Assembly: GCA_021204175.1 (NCBI GenBank)
Contig: JAJPZT010000059.1
Location: 1 to 64,000 of the forward strand
Reading direction: 5' to 3'
Source of the DNA: Clostridiales bacterium
Lineage (GTDB): Bacteria > Bacillota > Clostridia > Lachnospirales > CAG-274
Length of the DNA: 64,000 nt
The position numbers and the translations under genes are program-made. A model generated the notes under the pieces. That model searched no databases, had not been told where the DNA came from, and saw only the letters and a list, made by a program, of their open reading frames with translations. Below are positions 36,050 through 44,955 of this stretch, piece by piece; position 1 is the stretch's first letter, and each line of letters starts with the position of its first letter.

Positions 36050-39000
36050 TTATGAGAAATCATATGAAGCTTTAAGAACCTTAGTAAGTATTTTAGCTGC
36101 GTCGCCTGCGTCAATTGTTCCGTTTCCGTCAACGTCTGCTGTGTCTGCGTCTACGTTCCACTCAGCGTTTGCGGAAGTATTTCCTGAAATTACATACTGA
36201 AGAAGTGCTGCTGCGTCGTTTGCCGTAAGCTTTCCGTTTCCGTCAACGTCGCCCTTGTCGCCTGTTGTTACGGGAGCTTCCGTTGTGGTTTCAACAGGAG
36301 TATCTGTTGTGGTTTCAGTAGGTGTTTCGGTAGTTGTTTCGCTGCCGCCTTCCAAAGCTACGCTTGCATAGTAGAGGTAGGTTGAGGTTGTACCCTTTGT
36401 GATTTCGTGAGATCCTGCTGCAAGAGCTGTTTCAAGAACGTATACATTAGAACCTATTGACGAGTCTGCCGTCAATGAATATGTTTCGCCGTCAATCTTA
36501 ACTGTGGGGCTGTCAGCTGTAGCATAGAATACCATTGTAATAGTTCCGGCTGAACCTGTTGTAAATGCCATACTTGTTTTGGATTCCATTTTAACAGCTG
36601 CATTAAGAGTTTCGCCGTTATATGTAACGGGGTTATTCTTTGCACTGCTCCACATACTGCCTGTTAAAGATATGCCGAGAGTATTTTCTCCCGAAGTCGG
36701 GTTATAAATAAGAGTACCTTCTGCAGGAGCTGCCGTTGTGGTTTCGCTGTCTTCCTCTTCGGTGGTTGTTTCAGTTTCATCTTCAGTTGTGGTTTCGTCT
36801 GCGTCGCCGTCGTCTACGTCGTCATCGCCGCTGCTGCCGCTTGATGAAGTATAGCTTACGCCTACGAATGTAACATTAAGTCCGCCTGACAATGAGTAAA
36901 TATAATATGTTCCGGCAGAAAGCTCATGGTCTGTAGCCTGTTTTGATATTGAACCGCCTGCTGCTATTTCCTGTGAAAGATCGTATGTTGTGCCGTCAGC
37001 GGAAACAACAATTGTTCTTGCGGCAGAACCTGAATTTGTTACGGAAACGGCAATTGTTCCCGGTTCTGAAAGCGTTACTGCAATAACTCTTGAAACAGGT
37101 GTGCCGTCGGTAATTGTTCCGCCGCCGCCAAGTCTTATTTCATCATTATTTATTGTAACTGTTTTGTCTGATGTAGCATAAATTGTAAATGCTCCGTCTG
37201 TACCCAAACCTGTGGTTATTGATGAAATTGTAGAAGAAGAAACATCGCTGCCTGTAAGCTCTAAGTCGTAGCTTGTCTGCCCGCCTGTTGAACCGGGGTT
37301 AGCCGAAGGCTCGTCTGATTCCGTGCTGAGAGAAGCTGCGTCCTCTGCGTTAGCTGTTTCTCTTTCGGTATAAGCTGTGTTTCCATCAATACCTGTAGCT
37401 GAGCTTGCAGCTGCCGAAGAGTCAAGTGCGCTTGTGTCAACTGTTCCGCCGATAACTCTGAGACTTGAGGTGTAGTTTGTAACCATTGTCTTAAGAGCTG
37501 AAACTACAGAATAGTTTGTGTCTTCTGTGCTGTCTGCGAATGTATAGAAAATGTCGCCGCCGTTACATCTTCCGGCTTCTGCCATAACAATTGCGGGAAC
37601 ATCTGCCGCTGCGTCAACATCGCTTTCGTCAACGCCTAAATAAGCTGCGTTAGCTGTGTCGAAGTTATTGTATGTTCCGCCTGCGGCTGTAACTGTTGAA
37701 GGAATAGTCTCGCTTCTTGAAGAAACGGTATATCCGTCGAAGTCGTCATTGTTTACGGAATAGTCTGTATATCCGTAAGAGCCTGTCATAATATTGCCGT
37801 ACATCTTTATGGGCGTACCTGTTTCGCCTGAAAGAATAGCACCGGCCTCGTGACCCTGACCGCCTATAATAACAGGGTATTTACAGTTTCTGAAATAGTT
37901 CTGTTCTACAAAGAGACTTGAAGACATTGCGGAAGCTGAGCCGTATTTGGCGTTTCCGTCAAAGTAGTTGTTGTAAACATGAACAGACATAGATCTTACA
38001 CGGGGATGTCTTGAGTCTGAATGGTCGAACCAGTTGTGGTGATATGTAATGTAGTTGTTTCCGCTTTCGGACTTCATACCGCAGAGAGAAGACTTGCCTG
38101 AATCCCAGAAATGGTTATAGGAAACTGTGATATACTGTGAATCATTTTTAATATCCACTGTTCCGTCGCCCTTAGCTTGGTCTGCGTCGCCGCCTGCCTG
38201 ACCGTAGAAGAAATCCATATTATGAACCCAAATATTACAGTTGTCTGTGTCCATTGAAACTCCGTCATCCATACAGTTAAGAATTGCGAAGTTTCTGAAC
38301 TCTACGTTTCCGGCATTTCTTACAAGGAAGCCGAAGCCGCTTACTGCTGCGTCGTTTCCTATACCTTCGAATGTCATAGGCATAAGAGCATAGCTGTTTT
38401 TACCTTTAACCTGAAGACCTTCTGCGGAGCTGTCGATTCTGTCTAAATCGTCCTTTGTAATTGTTCCTACAATACGGAAGTCTATAGGCGTTGTGTCATA
38501 GCCCTTCTGATAGTAGTAGACAATGTCCTGTAAGCCCGTAGCTGTGGTTGTTGAACCCTTGCTGTTTGTAATAACGTCTGTTGTAATTGTGGCTGCGTTT
38601 TCGGCTGTTACATAGAAAACCTTTGCGCCGCTCTTCAATGTACCGTCATTGTTATAAGCGCCTATGCCGCCTTCGCTGTAATAGGTTGACTTTGTTGAGA
38701 AAGCAGAGCCGCTTCTGTCATAAGCTTCTGCTGTTAAACCCGTAACCTCTTTCTCTGCAACAACTGAGCCTGCTTCTTTGTCATATGCCACAACCTTGAT
38801 GTCATAGCTGCCGGCTTTAAGACCCACAGCGTCTGCTCTCATATATGTGTCATATTGTCTTATAAGCTCATCGTCAAGCTGATCTTCATCGCTGTAGGCT
38901 GAGTCGCTGCTTGATTTTACATAAACTTCATAAAAGCCTGCGCCGCTGACATACTGCCATTCGGCGTAAACCGATTCAAACCAGCCTGCCGCACTGACAT

Positions 39001-39103
39001 TTAAGTCAGCAGCCGAAGCACTGATTTGGCTGAATGTAAAGCATGAGAACAGCATTACGAGAGATAAGACTGCTCCCAAAAATCTTTTGCTTTTGATTTT
39101 CAT
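36050..39103 (-). CDS. Secreted pectate lyase (PL1) with dockerin
   Basis: A 1017-residue exported enzyme that should cleave de-esterified homogalacturonan by beta-elimination. There is a signal peptide (about 1-31), a fibronectin III-like domain (35-130) and a PL1 right-handed beta-helix (about 165-480). The helix carries FRNFAILNCMDDGVSMDTDN, DGTVDIKNDSQYITVSYNHF and the Arg motif SDSRHPRVR (about 362-370). Two related beta-sandwich modules follow, separated by an Asp/Glu/Thr linker. A Thr-rich linker and a C-terminal type I dockerin (GDVDGNGKLTANDAAALLQY and DVDGNGTIDAGDAAKILTKVL) complete it. The ATG at 39103 follows AAGGAGG. Confidence 0.9.
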   Translation of the reverse strand: MKIKSKRFLGAVLSLVMLFSCFTFSQISASAADLNVSAAGWFESVYAEWQYVSGAGFYEVYVKSSSDSAYSDEDQLDDELIRQYDTYMRADAVGLKAGSYDIKVVAYDKEAGSVVAEKEVTGLTAEAYDRSGSAFSTKSTYYSEGGIGAYNNDGTLKSGAKVFYVTAENAATITTDVITNSKGSTTTATGLQDIVYYYQKGYDTTPIDFRIVGTITKDDLDRIDSSAEGLQVKGKNSYALMPMTFEGIGNDAAVSGFGFLVRNAGNVEFRNFAILNCMDDGVSMDTDNCNIWVHNMDFFYGQAGGDADQAKGDGTVDIKNDSQYITVSYNHFWDSGKSSLCGMKSESGNNYITYHHNWFDHSDSRHPRVRSMSVHVYNNYFDGNAKYGSASAMSSSLFVEQNYFRNCKYPVIIGGQGHEAGAILSGETGTPIKMYGNIMTGSYGYTDYSVNNDDFDGYTVSSRSETIPSTVTAAGGTYNNFDTANAAYLGVDESDVDAAADVPAIVMAEAGRCNGGDIFYTFADSTEDTNYSVVSALKTMVTNYTSSLRVIGGTVDTSALDSSAAASSATGIDGNTAYTERETANAEDAASLSTESDEPSANPGSTGGQTSYDLELTGSDVSSSTISSITTGLGTDGAFTIYATSDKTVTINNDEIRLGGGGTITDGTPVSRVIAVTLSEPGTIAVSVTNSGSAARTIVVSADGTTYDLSQEIAAGGSISKQATDHELSAGTYYIYSLSGGLNVTFVGVSYTSSSGSSGDDDVDDGDADETTTEDETETTTEEEDSETTTAAPAEGTLIYNPTSGENTLGISLTGSMWSSAKNNPVTYNGETLNAAVKMESKTSMAFTTGSAGTITMVFYATADSPTVKIDGETYSLTADSSIGSNVYVLETALAAGSHEITKGTTSTYLYYASVALEGGSETTTETPTETTTDTPVETTTEAPVTTGDKGDVDGNGKLTANDAAALLQYVISGNTSANAEWNVDADTADVDGNGTIDAGDAAKILTKVLKASYDFS

Positions 39104-39191
39104 TAAGTTTCCTCCTTCATAGATAACCCGAGGGAATGCGTTATTGTATTTCCTCATATTCCATGTAATACACGTTCGGAATGATACATTA

Positions 39192-39220
39192 ATTATATAA
39201 CATTCCCAAATTAAAATCAA
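39192..39220 (-). promoter_or_regulatory. Promoter of first pectate lyase
   Basis: TTGATT and TATAAT are separated by 17 bases on the minus strand, with a leader of about 80 bases. Confidence 0.7.
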
Positions 39221-39305
39221 TAAATAATTTTACTTTAAGTCGTTTTTAAGCGTTTTGTACATTTGAAAAAAATTTTTTTGTTCACTTTTACAATAATAGA
39301 AAAAT

Positions 39306-39372
39306 CACCTCTCCGTCAGCAACACTGATTTTAAAAAATCAGTGTTGCTGCCACCTCCCCTCAAGGGGAGGC
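39306..39372 (-). repeat. CTCCCC-type hairpin repeat, copy 1
   Basis: Reads on the minus strand as GCCTCCCCTTGAGGGGAGG, then a hairpin CAGCAACACTGA/TCAGTGTTGCTG, then GACGGAGAGGTG. It fills part of the 348-base gap between the two lyases. Confidence 0.75.
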
Positions 39373-39397
39373 TTTTGCAGCTGACTGCAGTCGCTTA

Positions 39398-39441
39398 GGC
39401 TCCCCTTGAGGGGAGCTGTCAGCGAAGCTGACTGAGAGGTG
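39398..39441 (+). repeat. CTCCCC-type hairpin repeat, copy 2
   Basis: GGCTCCCCTTGAGGGGAG, then GTCAGC-GAA-GCTGAC, then TGAGAGGTG. It faces copy 1 in inverted orientation. Confidence 0.75.
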
Positions 39442-39451
39442 AAACAAATAA

Positions 39452-42400
39452 TTATTGATTATCCAAAATATACTGAGCAACAATTGAAGCGTCAAGAGCT
39501 GTAATAACTCCGTCGCCGTTTACATCTGCTTTTGTTGCGTCAAAGCCTGAAGAAACTGCATACTTATTAAGAGTATACTGCAAAATCTCATTTGCATCGT
39601 CCATATCCATACTTCCGTCGCCGTTTATATCATAAGCTTCGTTATAAGCGGGTTCGTCAGGTTCTGTGGGCTCATCGGGTTCTGTAGGTTCGTCAGGTTC
39701 TTCTGTTTCTTCGCTGCCCACTGCCAGTGAAACATTGTCAAAATATACTGTGCTTGAAGCAGTTCTTACAAGTCTTATCTGCTTAATCTGCATAGGTGAT
39801 TTTGAAACAAGGCTTGTGGTTTCGGAAACAAGAGGTGTGTCGAAGGCTGCGTCGGGTGCGTAGCTTCCGTCATCGGAGTGGCTGTAGATTGATGTAGTGG
39901 CTGTCTTAGCGTCTACGTCAACTGTTACAACAACTCTGTACCAACCGTCATCGTCAAGGCTTATGCCCAAATCTGTGTCAACTGCCGAATTAGCACCGGG
40001 TGCGTCTGAAATTACTGAGTAAACCTCGTCATTTACGTCCATAAGGTGATAGATTATGTTCTCGGAGGAGAAATCCTCTGTGGCAACTCCGCCGCTTGCT
40101 GCTGTTTCGGCATTTTCAAGGTAAATTCTGAAGGATCTGCCTGTTGTGTTGTCACTGCCCTTAACCTTATAAATATCGGCTGTGAATGTGACTGTTCCCG
40201 TACCTACGGTAGAATCCAATACCTTAAATACTGCCTTATTGTCAAGTCTGATCTTAGTTGTTGCGTTTCCGCCTATGTCGCTTGTATCTGCAAGGTCAAC
40301 AACCTCTGTCTGATCCTTCTGAATGTTCCAGTCGGAGTAGTCGTCTGTGTTTTCAAAGCTGGGGTCAGCTGCTTCAACTGTTCCGCTGCCTGTACCTGTA
40401 AGGCTTAATGTAATAACGGAGGTTTCCGCTGTGCCTACAAGGTCGTCGCCGGCGCTTACAACGCCCTTAACCTTAACCGTAGCTGTTTCGAATGCACTGT
40501 AATTAATTGTTCCGTCGCTGTTTACAATGCCCGATGTTCCGTCAACTGCGCTCCATTCGATTGATGTCATATGTGCGCCGTAAACGGGAAGGCTGTCGCC
40601 GGAGGTCATTGTAAGAGAAGTGTCCTCAGAAATAATAGCTGCGTCCTCTTCTGCAAGCTCTGTAAGGTTTGTATAGCTTAAGTTATCAACGTAGAACTTA
40701 ACTGTGTCATAGTTTCTGTTAGGTCTGAAAACTATTCTGTTTGCTGCAAACATATCGTTTGTATAGCCGTCAGTTCCGAAATATTTTGAGCCTATCTGAC
40801 AGTTTTTAGCCGATGTAACAAGCTCGCCGTCGGAGTCGTAGAGGTAATAATTTACTGTAGGTTCTGTGCCTGCGCTTAAGCCCACTGCGTCAACAACAAC
40901 CTTTACTGTGTACCACTGTGAGCCTGCCGTTACAAGCTCGGTGTCAGCAGAACCGTTTACATAATTCTTAATGCTGTAGTCGCCGCCGTCTTCTGTAAAT
41001 CTCAGCTGACCTACTGTCTGAGAGCCTCTTACATAGGCTTCGCAGTAGCCGTCTGTTGAAATATTTGTAATATATACGTCATAGCTTGTCTCATAAACCT
41101 GATCGGATACACCCTCATCGGCAAAGTAATATGTAAAATCGTGAATAGTGTCGCCTGTTGATGCCGACTGGTTAATCATATAGAAATTGCCGTGATCCGA
41201 GAAGGTTATGCCGTCGATGTTGTCAACAACATATCCCTCGATTGAGTCGCCGTTTCCTGCGTTTGAGTCATAGAACTCGGCACTTGTGTCTCCTACTGAG
41301 AAGCTGTCGAAGGTATAAACTCCGTCTGTGGTCTCTGTCTTAGAGCCTACTGTTACTGTGAAGGTTCTTACCTCGTCTGTAAGACCTGTCTTTGAAAGTG
41401 TAACAGTTAATGTAATTGTTGTTGCGCCTTCGCCGTAGTCGCCTATAAGAATTGTGTTGTTGCTGAAGCGTTGGCTGTTATTGCTGCTCCAGGTTACTGT
41501 TACGTCGGGGTCGCTGTCAAAGCTTGTAACAACTGCTGTGTCCTTGGAGATCATACTTGAAACAGTTATGCTGTCTGCAAGAGCGGCTAAGCTTTCCTGG
41601 GGTGTAAGTGTGTCCCAGCCGCCGGGATTCCAGCTGTCAGAACCCTTTGTGAAGTTATAAGGACCGTAGTATGCGTTCAAAAATTCTGTCTCGGAAAGAA
41701 CCGTTGCGGAGCTGTCGCCAGTTACTCCGCAGACAACCCCTGTTACTCCGTCAAACCATGTGCCGCTTACGGAAACTGTTCCGCCGTAAACTGCCACTAA
41801 GCCTGTGCCTGAAGCAATTGAAACTGCGGTGATTGTACAGTCCTTAAATTCTATAGTATAAGCCTCTGCAGAGCTTGCCGTAATCTCGGCAAGGGTATCA
41901 TTTCTGCTGAAGGTACAGCCTTCAAAAACAGCCTGTGCCTTGTCGGATATTATATTTCCTTTTATATCACAGCCGCTGAAATAGCTTCTTGTGCCTGAAG
42001 CCAGTTCAACACTTCCTGTGAGCAAATCGCTGAAAACGGATTCATCGCCGTTAATTACAACATAATCTGAATTAATGCCTGTTACGGAGCAGCTTGAACC
42101 GTTTACAGTAATAGAATGAACAGTTACATTGGTTGAACCCTCTGCAGGCTGAACAACAACATTGTCAATGTTGATTTCCAAATCTTCGTCATATTCTCCG
42201 TCTGTGATGTAGATTGTCTTTGTGCCGGATACGCCTTCGGCTGCGGCTGCTTCAACATAAGCTTCAGCCTCTGCAATAGTAGCTACAACAGATGAGTCAG
42301 ATCCGTCGGCGTTGGGGTCAACAGTAACCTCTGAGCCTACCTTGGGAGATGTGGTAACTGTTCCTTCAGGGAAGCTGTTTACCGTTAAGTCGTTTAAATA

Positions 42401-43828
42401 ATATTCAATGTTTGTATATCCCTGACCGCAGTAGTCGCCGTTTGTCTCAGCTGTAGAAGCACTGTAGGGGTCAAGACCTCTTTCAAGCTCCCACCAGTCG
42501 GGCATTCCGTCGCCGTCTGTGTCGGTGTATGTGTCGCCGTAGTCTGAAGCGTAGGTTGCTGCAGGGTAGTTATAGGTTACGCCGCAGGTAATTCCGTACT
42601 TTTCGATTTCTTCAAGCTGTGAAGAAGAAGCCTCTGAGAGGGGCCTTGCGCCTGTAAGAGTACCTGTGCCGTTGATTGTGTCGCTTATAACCTCTGCGTC
42701 GATTTCGGTTCTTGAGTCTGCGTCAACGGCAGGACCTACGTATGAGGTTACGTTTGCATAAGCCTCGTCTGCTGATTCGGCTTGAGTTGCGTATGCAACA
42801 TTTTCCGAATTGTAGGTAATTTCAAAGGGTGTTGATGAGCCGTAGGTAGCTTCGTCAAAGCCGTTTGAGCCCGACCAGTCGTCGCCCTCTGCTATAAGAA
42901 CAGTGCCGTCCTTTTCAACAATCTTGTTGCCTGTTAAATAGAACTTCATATTCTCGTAGTTTGAGCCTGATGACTTGTTTATGTAGCGGATACCTGTGGT
43001 ATATGTACCTTTCTTAAGGTAGTTATTTACGTAGTTTAAGTGACCGAGAGTACCGTAGGCTGTCTGATAGCCCCAGTCGTAAATTACGTTGTTTACAAAC
43101 TCGGCTACGTCTGTGCCTCCAACCTTGCCTCTGAAGTTTCTGGAAATGTTGTGAACGATAAGATTGTGATGCCAGGTGTTGTTGCTCTTACCGAACATTA
43201 TACCGAAGCCGTGAATACCCTTGCTGTGGTATGAGAAGCTGTTGGCAGGGCCGATGATTGTCCACTGTGTGGTGTACATATCGTTGTTTGAATAAAGTCC
43301 CCACTGCTCGTCGTTTGCCCAGCCGAAAGCACAGTGGTCGATAATTGAGTTTGAGCCGTCAGAGCCGCCCAAAGCGTCATATTCCGCCGAAGAGCCTCTT
43401 TCACCGGGTCGGCTGCTTATGTAACGCATTATAATGTTTGAGCCGCCTAAGCCCACCTTGTAGTTTTTAAGGGTTATGCCGTGACCGCCGGGAGCTGTCT
43501 GACCGGCGATTGTGATGTTGCTTTTAACAACAACGTCGCTTTTAAGCTCGATTGTGCCGCCTACATCGAAAACGACAATTCTCTTTGATGATGAAACGGC
43601 GTCTCTGAATGAGCCTGTTCCGCTGTCGTTAAGGTTGGTTACGTGATAAACCGTGCCGCCTCTGCCGCCTGTAGCGTATTTGCCGCCGCCTTCCGCACCG
43701 GGGAAAGCCACAATGCTTGAAGCTGCATAAGCGGTCTCGGCAGATTTTTCATTGGTAACAGCTGTCAGGGAAACCGCCGAAACAGCCATAACCGCCGATA
43801 AAACTAAAGATAAAAGTCTTTTTTTCAA
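39452..43828 (-). CDS. Giant secreted pectate lyase with esterase-like domain and dockerin
   Basis: A 1458-residue exported multidomain protein. There is a signal peptide (1-36) and a pectate lyase beta-helix (about 38-400) beginning VAFPGAEGGGKYATGGRGG, with TIAGQTAPGG, IDHCAFGW and the basic motif NISRNFRGK (227-235). A calcium-binding DTDGDGMPDWWE segment (about 436-447) follows. Next is a pectin methylesterase-like beta-helix (about 512-742) whose DFIFG-equivalent Asp is missing, then an Ig-like domain, two further beta-sandwich modules and a PTEPDEPTEPDEP linker. It ends in a dockerin (DINGDGSMDMDDANEILQY, DVNGDGVITALDASIVAQY). The substrate is probably pectin. Confidence 0.88.
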   Translation of the reverse strand: MKKRLLSLVLSAVMAVSAVSLTAVTNEKSAETAYAASSIVAFPGAEGGGKYATGGRGGTVYHVTNLNDSGTGSFRDAVSSSKRIVVFDVGGTIELKSDVVVKSNITIAGQTAPGGHGITLKNYKVGLGGSNIIMRYISSRPGERGSSAEYDALGGSDGSNSIIDHCAFGWANDEQWGLYSNNDMYTTQWTIIGPANSFSYHSKGIHGFGIMFGKSNNTWHHNLIVHNISRNFRGKVGGTDVAEFVNNVIYDWGYQTAYGTLGHLNYVNNYLKKGTYTTGIRYINKSSGSNYENMKFYLTGNKIVEKDGTVLIAEGDDWSGSNGFDEATYGSSTPFEITYNSENVAYATQAESADEAYANVTSYVGPAVDADSRTEIDAEVISDTINGTGTLTGARPLSEASSSQLEEIEKYGITCGVTYNYPAATYASDYGDTYTDTDGDGMPDWWELERGLDPYSASTAETNGDYCGQGYTNIEYYLNDLTVNSFPEGTVTTSPKVGSEVTVDPNADGSDSSVVATIAEAEAYVEAAAAEGVSGTKTIYITDGEYDEDLEINIDNVVVQPAEGSTNVTVHSITVNGSSCSVTGINSDYVVINGDESVFSDLLTGSVELASGTRSYFSGCDIKGNIISDKAQAVFEGCTFSRNDTLAEITASSAEAYTIEFKDCTITAVSIASGTGLVAVYGGTVSVSGTWFDGVTGVVCGVTGDSSATVLSETEFLNAYYGPYNFTKGSDSWNPGGWDTLTPQESLAALADSITVSSMISKDTAVVTSFDSDPDVTVTWSSNNSQRFSNNTILIGDYGEGATTITLTVTLSKTGLTDEVRTFTVTVGSKTETTDGVYTFDSFSVGDTSAEFYDSNAGNGDSIEGYVVDNIDGITFSDHGNFYMINQSASTGDTIHDFTYYFADEGVSDQVYETSYDVYITNISTDGYCEAYVRGSQTVGQLRFTEDGGDYSIKNYVNGSADTELVTAGSQWYTVKVVVDAVGLSAGTEPTVNYYLYDSDGELVTSAKNCQIGSKYFGTDGYTNDMFAANRIVFRPNRNYDTVKFYVDNLSYTNLTELAEEDAAIISEDTSLTMTSGDSLPVYGAHMTSIEWSAVDGTSGIVNSDGTINYSAFETATVKVKGVVSAGDDLVGTAETSVITLSLTGTGSGTVEAADPSFENTDDYSDWNIQKDQTEVVDLADTSDIGGNATTKIRLDNKAVFKVLDSTVGTGTVTFTADIYKVKGSDNTTGRSFRIYLENAETAASGGVATEDFSSENIIYHLMDVNDEVYSVISDAPGANSAVDTDLGISLDDDGWYRVVVTVDVDAKTATTSIYSHSDDGSYAPDAAFDTPLVSETTSLVSKSPMQIKQIRLVRTASSTVYFDNVSLAVGSEETEEPDEPTEPDEPTEPDEPAYNEAYDINGDGSMDMDDANEILQYTLNKYAVSSGFDATKADVNGDGVITALDASIVAQYILDNQ

Positions 43829-43877
43829 TATCTTTCTCTCCTTTTCTATATATATTTTTGAAACTTACCTAATTTCT

Positions 43878-43905
43878 ATTATACACAAAACCGAAAATTT
43901 GTCAA
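43878..43905 (-). promoter_or_regulatory. Promoter of giant pectate lyase
   Basis: TTGACA and TATAAT are separated by 16 bases on the minus strand. The -35 lies inside an inverted repeat. Confidence 0.8.
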
Positions 43906-43914
43906 TTATGACAA
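43899..43914. promoter_or_regulatory. Candidate operator on -35
   Basis: TTGTCA-ATTA-TGACAA, a perfect 6-base inverted repeat overlapping the -35 box. This is a position where a repressor could block polymerase. The cognate regulator is unknown. Confidence 0.5.
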
Positions 43915-43960
43915 TGGATTTTTTGAATTTTTTTAATTTATTGGTTATATTCAAATAAAA

Positions 43961-43986
43961 AACAGGCTCGAAAAAACGAACCTGTT
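43961..43986 (-). terminator. Terminator after cyclophilin gene
   Basis: AACAGG-TTCG/CGAG-CCTGTT with a T-run on the minus strand. It separates the cyclophilin unit from the giant lyase. Confidence 0.7.
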
Positions 43987-44038
43987 AAATAAATCGTGAT
44001 TTGCAGCAAGCAACGCCGTTAGATTGAAGTGCACGACA

Positions 44039-44082
44039 GGCTCCCCTTGAGGGGAGCTGTCAGCGAAGCTGACTGAGAGGTG
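44039..44082 (+). repeat. CTCCCC-type hairpin repeat, copy 3
   Basis: Identical to copy 2 over its 44 bases (GGCTCCCCTTGAGGGGAG, GTCAGCGAAGCTGAC, TGAGAGGTG). Confidence 0.75.
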
Positions 44083-44094
44083 GAGCGGTTAAAA

Positions 44095-44934
44095 TTAATA
44101 CTCACTAATAGTCACAGAATTTATAACAACATCCTCAAGGGGCTTATCGTTTTCATCTGTTTCAACAGCGGCAATAGCGTCTACAACGTCCATACCCTCT
44201 ATAACCTGACCGAAAACGGTATATGAATTATCGAGGTAAGGTGCACCGCCGTTATTTATATATTCGTCCAAAACCTCTGTGGGGTAGAGCTGTGAGAAAA
44301 GAACTCCGCTGCCCTCTTCGATTTCCTGATCCTGCATTTCCTTAGCCTGTTCATAGGCTTCTCTGTAGTCATCACCTATGTCTGTCTGCTGAACGATATA
44401 AAACTGGCTGCCGTTTGAGTTTTCTGCCCCTGTGTTAGCCATAGCAAGAGCCCCTCTGAAGTGTCTTAAACAGGGTGATGTTTCAAGACCGAAGTCCTCG
44501 CCGAAATAGCTTTCGCCGCCTGTGCCCGTACCTGTGGGGTCACCGCCCTGAATCATAAAGTCGTTTATAACTCTGTGGAATATAATTCCGTCATAATAGC
44601 CCTCTGACGCAAGACCCAAAAAGTTTTGAACAGCCGCAGGAGCGAAGTCAGGGAAGAACTTTACCGTAATGTCGCCCATAGTTGTGCTGATTGTGGCTAT
44701 GGTTTCGCCCTCCTGGGGCTCTTCAAGCTGGGGCAGACCGTAGTTTTCTATGTCATAAAGATAGGATGTGTCAACCTCTTCATCCTCCGAACCCTCAGCA
44801 GCTTCTTCATCTTCAGCCGCTGTTTCGTCCTCAGCTGTCTGTTCCGTTTTCGTTTCCGCCGAGCTTCCACAGCCCGTAAAGCCTATTGCGGAAAATGCTA
44901 TAACTACCGAAAGCAGTATTGCTTTAAATTTCAT
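44095..44934 (-). CDS. Cyclophilin-type peptidyl-prolyl isomerase lipoprotein
   Basis: A 279-residue lipoprotein (lipobox GFTGC, Cys about residue 22) with an acidic Glu/Ala-rich linker of about 50 residues. A cyclophilin domain follows (TTMGDITVKFFPDFAPAAVQNF, GIIFHRVINDFMIQGGDPTG, FRGALAMANTGAENSNGSQFYI). The catalytic Arg in FHRVI and the GSQF segment are present. An insert of about 35 residues (DYREAYEQAKEMQDQEIEE) lies after the QQTDIG strand. It probably folds proteins outside the membrane. It is 21 bases after serS. Confidence 0.9.
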   Translation of the reverse strand: MKFKAILLSVVIAFSAIGFTGCGSSAETKTEQTAEDETAAEDEEAAEGSEDEEVDTSYLYDIENYGLPQLEEPQEGETIATISTTMGDITVKFFPDFAPAAVQNFLGLASEGYYDGIIFHRVINDFMIQGGDPTGTGTGGESYFGEDFGLETSPCLRHFRGALAMANTGAENSNGSQFYIVQQTDIGDDYREAYEQAKEMQDQEIEEGSGVLFSQLYPTEVLDEYINNGGAPYLDNSYTVFGQVIEGMDVVDAIAAVETDENDKPLEDVVINSVTISEY

Positions 44935-44955
44935 AAAAAATCTCTCCTTGAAATA

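Noticed and set aside
36050-39220. Longer start for the first pectate lyase (1056 residues)
   Set aside because: The extra residues precede a perfect signal peptide with its own AAGGAGG and cover the promoter region.
39660-39690. CRISPR-like repetition in PTEPDEP-coding DNA
   Set aside because: The repeats are short, in frame and encode a linker; there are no spacers.
39666-39863. Small plus-strand ORFs inside the pectate lyase genes
   Set aside because: They mirror repetitive Thr/Pro/Glu linkers and domains of the minus-strand genes and lack ribosome binding sites.
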